From: Solirubrobacteraceae bacterium
Lineage (GTDB): Bacteria > Actinomycetota > Thermoleophilia > Solirubrobacterales > Solirubrobacteraceae
Assembly: GCA_030043235.1 (NCBI GenBank)
Contig: JASHYF010000475.1
Coordinates: 1-10,561, forward strand
DNA length: 10,561 nt
Reading direction: 5' to 3'
The notes below the pieces were generated by a model, which saw only the letters and a list, made by a program, of their open reading frames with translations, searched no databases and was not told where the DNA came from. The translations under genes and the position numbers were made by a program. Positions 7,177 through 10,561 of this stretch are shown here, one piece after another. Position 1 is the first letter of the stretch, and every line of letters begins with the position of its first letter.

Positions 7177-7347
7177 TCAGACTTGGGTGCGGACGTTCTC
7201 GGCGAACCGCTTGCGGGCGGCCTGACGAGAGACGCCGGGCGCGATGCCGATCTCTCCCCATGACCGGCCGTTGACGCGTGCTCGGGCGACCAGCTCGCGG
7301 ACGCGAGCCTCGCCGGCGCGCACGCTGTCTACGGCCTCTGTCAACAC
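7177..7347 (-). CDS. Small helix-turn-helix protein
   Basis: 56 residues from a GTG at 7347, preceded on the minus strand by GGGAG at a spacing of 5 bases. A longer reading through the upstream repeat would need a TTG and would translate the palindrome, so it is less likely. The sequence EARVRELVARARVNGRSWGEIGIAPGVSRQAARKRF is a sigma-factor/Trp-repressor-like HTH: 'SWgEIG' is the first helix and 'GVSRQAARKRF' the recognition helix. A Pro in the turn (IAPGVS, where Leu is common) could weaken the fold. No other domain is present. It may be a free-standing small DNA-binding protein or the surviving end of a larger gene. It ends 236 bases or more from its nearest intact minus-strand neighbour and is not in an operon. 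Confidence 0.5.
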   Translation of the reverse strand: MLTEAVDSVRAGEARVRELVARARVNGRSWGEIGIAPGVSRQAARKRFAENVRTQV

Positions 7348-7348
7348 C

Positions 7349-7397
7349 GAGGCTCCCAGCCGGAAGCCCTCTTGCCCGCCCCGCACCGGTGCGGGGC
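7349..7397. repeat. Dispersed 49-bp repeat with perfect palindrome, copy 2
   Basis: It matches 740-788 at 47 of 49 positions. Here the palindrome is extended to 26 bases (7375-7400) because CCCG- and -CGGG flank the 18-base core CCCGCACCGGTGCGGG plus C/G. Read on the minus strand, the element ends one base before the GTG of the small HTH gene and supplies its GGGAG ribosome-binding site, so it forms that gene's leader. Confidence 0.75.
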
Positions 7398-7565
7398 GGG
7401 CCGCCAATCACGGAGCGTTCTCCTCGGTTGGGTCGAGCGACTGCTGCTCATGCTCGTGGCCAGGGTGGGTCGTGTGTTGGGAATCGGTCATCACGCCAGG
7501 ATGGGCGGGACTCGCCGTACGCGAAATCGATGGCGATGAGAAGCACTCTCAGGCGCCGGGCAAGC

Positions 7566-7610
7566 GAGACGGTGTCTCACTATGGCCGCTTCAGCGGCTA
7601 GGATGGGGCC
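7566..7610 (+). promoter_or_regulatory. Candidate zur promoter region with two dyads
   Basis: Two perfect inverted repeats precede the regulator gene: GAGAC-GGT-GTCTC (7566-7578) and GCCGCT-TC-AGCGGC (7585-7598). A TAGGAT hexamer (7599-7604) matches the -10 consensus at 4/6 positions and ends 6 bases before the ATG, the spacing expected for a leaderless transcript. No convincing -35 is visible. Either dyad could be an operator, possibly for autoregulation, but neither matches a Zur box I can name. Confidence 0.35.
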
Positions 7611-8057
7611 ATGTCGACGGCAAGCGCATCGGAGTGGGCGGAGCATGCCCGCGCCGTGATGGACCAGGCTGGGCACCGCAAGGGAGGGGCGCGGAATGCG
7701 ATCATCGACCTGCTGGCTGAGCAGCCCTGCGCTCTCAGTGCGATCGAGATCGAAGACCATCTGCGGCGAAGCGATCGCTCGGCCTCGCGCGCGAGCATCT
7801 ATCGCATCCTCGAGTTGCTTCAGGACCGAGGCCTGGTCGTCCGTCTGGACGTCGGAGACGCTTCATCGCGATACGAGCTGATCGATCCAGGTGGCGAGCA
7901 CCACCATCATCTGCTCTGCGAGTCGTGTGGACGCCTGGTGCCCTTCGATGACGCCGGCCTCGAGCGCTCGATCGATCGCGTCTCGCGTCGCATGGGGTTT
8001 CGCACGCACGGCCACGAGGTCGTCCTGAGGGGCGACTGCGTGGCCTGCCAGCACTGA
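7611..8057 (+). CDS. zur: Zinc-uptake (Zur)-type regulator of the Fur family
   Basis: 148 residues, normal for the Fur family. The N-terminal winged helix (about 20-85) includes GARNAIIDLLAEQPCALSAIEIEDHL and SRASIYRILELLQDRGLV, the usual recognition region. The dimerisation/metal domain has the HHHH cluster (97-100), CESC (C103, C106) and a C-terminal CVAC (C143, C146), the paired CxxC motifs that hold structural zinc; H133/H135 lie between them. Placed directly before a Zn/Mn ABC uptake system in the same direction, it most likely represses that system when metal is replete. Fur, Mur or PerR function cannot be excluded from sequence alone; the gene context favours Zur. The ATG at 7611 may be leaderless; a downstream in-frame ATG (residue 17) is an alternative. 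Confidence 0.85.
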   Translation: MSTASASEWAEHARAVMDQAGHRKGGARNAIIDLLAEQPCALSAIEIEDHLRRSDRSASRASIYRILELLQDRGLVVRLDVGDASSRYELIDPGGEHHHHLLCESCGRLVPFDDAGLERSIDRVSRRMGFRTHGHEVVLRGDCVACQH

Positions 8058-8085
8058 GCAGGAATAGGACTCAGTATTGTGTTAT

Positions 8086-8121
8086 GGTCTCCCGGCCGGC
8101 TGCTGCCGGCCGCGCGAGACC
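8086..8121 (+). promoter_or_regulatory. Strong hairpin in the 5' leader of the metal-uptake operon
   Basis: GGTCTC (8086-8091) pairs with GAGACC (8116-8121), and CGGCCGGC (8093-8100) pairs with GCCGGCCG (8105-8112) around a TGCT loop, with a small CGC bulge. It sits between an AT-richer stretch (8063-8085, with -10-like TATTGT and TATGGT hexamers) and the start codon at 8150. No T-tract follows, so it is not a clear terminator. It could stabilise the transcript or act as an attenuator-like structure. A Zur box is expected near here, but I could not identify a convincing one. Confidence 0.5.
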
Positions 8122-8149
8122 CCGCTCATATCGATCTGGAGATTGCCCC

Positions 8150-9115
8150 ATGCACACGGTCTTCAAGCGTCTTGCCGACCTGCGTCCCCGCCCTGCGCTC
8201 GTCGCGGCGACGGCCGCCCTGGTTCTGCTCGCGGCGGGATGCGGCAGCAGCTCCTCGCCTACCTCGGCCACCGCGGCGTCTTCGGGCAGCCCGATCGTGG
8301 CGGTTGGCGCGGAGAACGAGTACGCGAACGTGATCGAACAGATCGGCGGCAAGTACGTGAAGGTCACCGCGATCGAGAGCAACCCGAACACCGACCCCCA
8401 CACCTTCGAGGCCAGCCCCAGCGTCGCCCAGGCGGTCAGCGCGGCCAGCCTGATCATCGAAAACGGGGTCGGCTACGACACCTACATGGCAAAGATCGAG
8501 GCCGCGTCGCCGAGCTCCTCGCGCAAGGTCATCGACGTCCAGAAGCTCCTCGGTCTCTCTGAATCCACCCCGAACCCGCACCTCTGGTACAAACCGACCA
8601 CGATGCCGGCGGTCGCGAGCGCGCTGGTCGCGGACCTGTCGGCGCTGCGGCCCGCCGGTGCCGCGTACTTCCGGGCGAACGCCGCGAAGTTCGATGCGTC
8701 GCTGGGGCCGTGGCTGGCGGCCATCGCGCACTTCAAGACCAACTATCCGAACACCCCGGTGGCGACGACCGAGCCGGTGGCCGACTACATGCTCGAAGCC
8801 GCCGGCGCCAAGAACATGACGCCGTTCCCCCTGCAGGCGGACATCATGAACGGAACGGATCCCTCGCCCCAGGACGTGACCTTGCAGAACGGGCTGTTCT
8901 CCGGCCACGAGGTGAGGGTGTTCGTCCACAACCAGCAGGTGACGGACTCGCTGACCGAAAGCTTCGTCGCCGCGGCCAAGCGCGAGGGGATCCCCGTGGT
9001 CGGGGTCTACGAGACGATGCCGGCCCCCGGGTACGACTACCAGTCCTGGATGCTCGCCGAGGTCAAGGGGCTGGAAGAAGCCGTCGCGCACCACCGCTCG
9101 CTGGAAAAGCTGTGA
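8150..9115 (+). CDS. znuA: Zn/Mn-type ABC transporter substrate-binding lipoprotein
   Basis: 321 residues from the ATG at 8150, with GGAG about 9 bases upstream; reading from 8084 would put the hairpin inside the gene and delay the signal peptide. Residues 1-31 are a lipoprotein signal ending in the lipobox LLAAGC (Cys31), followed by a Ser/Thr/Ala-rich linker. The cluster A-I (ZnuA/PsaA) motifs follow: DPHTFE (His84), a long alpha-helix from about 88, NPHLWY (His144), TEPVADYM (Glu208) and VYETMPAPGYDY (Glu288). The third ligand position holds Glu, as in Mn-type PsaA/MntC, rather than the His of many ZnuA proteins, and the usual His-rich loop is absent. It should capture metal outside the membrane and pass it to the permease. 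Zn is favoured by the adjacent zur; Mn remains possible. Confidence 0.88.
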   Translation: MHTVFKRLADLRPRPALVAATAALVLLAAGCGSSSSPTSATAASSGSPIVAVGAENEYANVIEQIGGKYVKVTAIESNPNTDPHTFEASPSVAQAVSAASLIIENGVGYDTYMAKIEAASPSSSRKVIDVQKLLGLSESTPNPHLWYKPTTMPAVASALVADLSALRPAGAAYFRANAAKFDASLGPWLAAIAHFKTNYPNTPVATTEPVADYMLEAAGAKNMTPFPLQADIMNGTDPSPQDVTLQNGLFSGHEVRVFVHNQQVTDSLTESFVAAAKREGIPVVGVYETMPAPGYDYQSWMLAEVKGLEEAVAHHRSLEKL

Positions 9116-9120
9116 GAACG

Positions 9121-10032
9121 ATGGAGAGACAGGTGAGCGCGGACATCCTCGAGGTGCAGGGCCTCGACGTGCGGCTGGGCGGGCGCAAGATCCTCGACCA
9201 GGTGAGCTTCACGATCGCGCCCGGCCAGTTCACCGGCCTGATCGGCTCGAACGGCGCGGGCAAGACGACCCTCTTCCGGGTGATCCTCGGGTCGCAGGCT
9301 CCAAGCGCCGGGCGGGTGGTCTTTGGTCCCACCCACCCTCCAACCCTCCCGCGCGCCCACCGGTCGAAGATCGGGGGCACACGGCCCGATCCAGCGCTGC
9401 GCGCTGTGTGCCCGCCGGGTCGGCATGACCGGCTGATCGGATACGTGCCCCAGAAGTTCCTGCTGGAGGCGGATCTGCCGCTGCGAGCACGCGACCTCGT
9501 GGGACTCGGCCTCGACGGGCAGCGCCTCGGCATCTCGTGGCCTTCGCGCAAGCGTCGTGCCCTGGTCGAGGAGATGCTCGAGGCGCTCGACGCGAGGAGC
9601 TTTGCGGACACACGCGTGGGCCGGCTCTCCGGCGGCGAGCAGCAGCGAATCCTGATCGCCCACGCCCTGATCGCGCGGCCCGGGCTGCTGCTGCTGGACG
9701 AGCCGCTGGCGAACCTCGATTTGCGAAGCGCGCACGAGGTCGTCGCGCTGCTCGCTCGCATCGCACGCGAGCAGGAGATCGCCGTCCTGATCTCCGCACA
9801 CGAGATCAACCCGCTCGTCGGGGTCATGGACCACGTCGTCTACCTGGCCCACGGGCGTGCCGTCAGCGGCACGACAGAGGAGGTGGTGCGCGCCGACGTG
9901 CTGAGCGCGCTCTACGGATACCACGTCGACGTGCTGGACGTCCATGGCCGCGTCCTCGTGGTCGCGGGCGCCGGCGATCACACCGACCTCGCCGGTCACG
10001 AGGGAAGCTTCCCGGGGGTGCTGGCCTCGTGA
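9121..10032 (+). CDS. znuC: Zn/Mn-type ABC transporter ATP-binding protein with in-frame insertion
   Basis: 303 residues, about 30 or more longer than expected for this type. Walker A is GSNGAGKT (42-49), the Q-loop Gln is in YVPQK (111), the signature is LSGGEQQR (169-176), Walker B is LLLLDEP (189-195), and the H-loop is His227. All catalytic elements are present. A foreign-looking stretch, residues ~70-100 (rich in Pro, Arg, His), separates the VVFG strand from LIGYVPQ. It corresponds to a 93-base insertion described separately. It starts 5 bases after the binding-protein stop. The ATG at 9121 lacks a strong site; a GTG at 9133 has GGAGAG just upstream and is a good alternative start. The stop overlaps the permease start by 4 bases. 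It should power metal import if the insertion is tolerated. Confidence 0.9.
   Translation: MERQVSADILEVQGLDVRLGGRKILDQVSFTIAPGQFTGLIGSNGAGKTTLFRVILGSQAPSAGRVVFGPTHPPTLPRAHRSKIGGTRPDPALRAVCPPGRHDRLIGYVPQKFLLEADLPLRARDLVGLGLDGQRLGISWPSRKRRALVEEMLEALDARSFADTRVGRLSGGEQQRILIAHALIARPGLLLLDEPLANLDLRSAHEVVALLARIAREQEIAVLISAHEINPLVGVMDHVVYLAHGRAVSGTTEEVVRADVLSALYGYHVDVLDVHGRVLVVAGAGDHTDLAGHEGSFPGVLAS
9325..9417 (+). repeat. 93-bp in-frame insertion between GGTC direct repeats, with hairpin
   Basis: GGTC occurs at 9325-9328 and again at 9418-9421, exactly 93 bases (31 codons) apart in the same codon phase. Deleting one interval leaves VVFG-RHDRLIGYVPQ, an ordinary ABC ATPase sequence. The insert's left half is C-rich (cccacccaccctccaaccct). 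Its right half forms a hairpin: GGGCACA (9375-9381) pairs with TGTGCCC (9407-9413), and CAGCGC (9392-9397) pairs with GCGCTG (9401-9406). This resembles an in-frame palindromic element with a 4-base target duplication, although terminal inverted repeats are not evident. Confidence 0.6.
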
Positions 10033-10561
10033 GCCTTCCGGCTGGCGCGCTGTTCGCACCCGGCTTCTTCTCCAGCGAAGCCGTCCACATCGCCGCGGGC
10101 GCCGGCGCGCTGGTGGCGATCGTGACGAGCGTCGTCGGGGTGTTCACGGTGATGCGCGGGCAGTCCTTCGCCGGCCACGCTCTCGGTGACACCGGGACAA
10201 CCGGCGGCTCCGGGGCATACCTCGTGGGCGTCGGGCCGCTGTGGGGGTTCGTGGTGGGCAACGTGATCGCCGTAAGTGCGATGGAGCTGATCGGCATCCA
10301 ACGACCGCGCGGCCGCGACCTCGCGACCGGGATCGTTCTCGGCGCCTCGATCGGCCTGGCGGCGCTGTTCCTGTACTTCACCACCACATCCCAGAGCACC
10401 ACAGGGGCGACCGTCACGATTCTCTTCGGGTCGGTGTTCGCGATCACGAGCTCGGCGATTCCCCTGATCCTCCTGCTCGGTGCGATCGCCGTCGCAGCGG
10501 TGCTCGCGATCTACCGGCCGCTGCTGCTCAGCACCGTGAGCGTCGATATGGCGACGACGCG
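10029..10561 (+). CDS. znuB: Zn/Mn-type ABC transporter permease, 5' part only
   Basis: 177 codons are present before the window ends. The start is a GTG at 10029 that overlaps the ATPase stop as GTGA, with translation probably coupled. The protein is strongly hydrophobic: helices at about 20-42 (AAGAGALVAIVTSVVGVF), 69-90 (YLVGVGPLWGFVVGNVIAV), 104-121 (TGIVLGASIGLAALFLYF) and beyond. The family motif RGQSFAGHALGDTGTTGGSGAYLVG (about 45-69), with the conserved SFAGHAL, identifies the ABC-3 (ZnuB/MntB) permease family. It would form the membrane channel for the metal delivered by the lipoprotein. No defect is seen in the part available. Confidence 0.88.
   Translation, partial: MSLPAGALFAPGFFSSEAVHIAAGAGALVAIVTSVVGVFTVMRGQSFAGHALGDTGTTGGSGAYLVGVGPLWGFVVGNVIAVSAMELIGIQRPRGRDLATGIVLGASIGLAALFLYFTTTSQSTTGATVTILFGSVFAITSSAIPLILLLGAIAVAAVLAIYRPLLLSTVSVDMATT

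Noticed and set aside
6840..7180. tRNA or other structural RNA gene
   Set aside because: Scanning for a TpsiC-like GGTTCRA segment and a cloverleaf fold found nothing convincing.
10003..10014. 12-bp palindrome GGGAAGCTTCCC near the end of the ATPase gene
   Set aside because: Short, inside coding sequence, and no repeat of it was seen elsewhere; probably chance.
8126..10059. Long minus-strand open frames opposite the metal-uptake genes
   Set aside because: They mirror strongly supported plus-strand genes, give Arg/His/Gly-rich products without family motifs, and arise from high-GC codon bias.

Overview
High-GC bacterial DNA. The arylsulfotransferase-like protein, the NarL/DesK-type two-component pair, frequent GTG starts, 4-base gene overlaps and a possible leaderless zur transcript suggest an actinobacterium, perhaps Thermoleophilia/Solirubrobacterales. 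That placement is an impression from gene style, not a marker-gene result.

Layout. (1) Bases 1-741, plus strand: the 3' end of an arylsulfotransferase-family gene, followed by a dispersed repeat with a perfect palindrome. (2) Bases 881-6194, minus strand: five co-directional genes. In transcription order they are an NspC-like fold-type III PLP decarboxylase, a DUF3326 protein, a C-terminally membrane-anchored protein of unknown family, a NarL-type sensor histidine kinase and its LuxR-type response regulator. The first three overlap one another and form a clear operon; the kinase and regulator overlap by 4 bases and may have their own promoter at about 2763-2791. (3) Bases 6195-7176: about 1 kb with no intact gene. 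It holds a block of short tandem repeats (6480-6594) and what looks like a frameshifted fragment of an integrase N-terminus, so it is probably a graveyard of mobile DNA. (4) Bases 7177-7397: a small HTH ORF on the minus strand, led by a second copy of the repeat found at 740. (5) Bases 7611-10561, plus strand: a Zur/Fur-type regulator and a zinc/manganese ABC uptake system (binding lipoprotein, ATPase, truncated permease) in znuACB order.

Function. Region 5 is a conventional metal-homeostasis locus: the regulator senses Zn (or Mn) and would control the uptake genes next to it. Region 2 is the less explained part: a decarboxylase resembling carboxynorspermidine decarboxylase, without its usual dehydrogenase partner in view, is translationally joined to a protein of unknown function (DUF3326) and a tail-anchored protein, with a signalling pair downstream. 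The most precise anomaly is in the ABC ATPase. A 93-base, in-frame, hairpin-bearing insertion lies between GGTC direct repeats, and its exact removal restores an ordinary ABC ATPase sequence.
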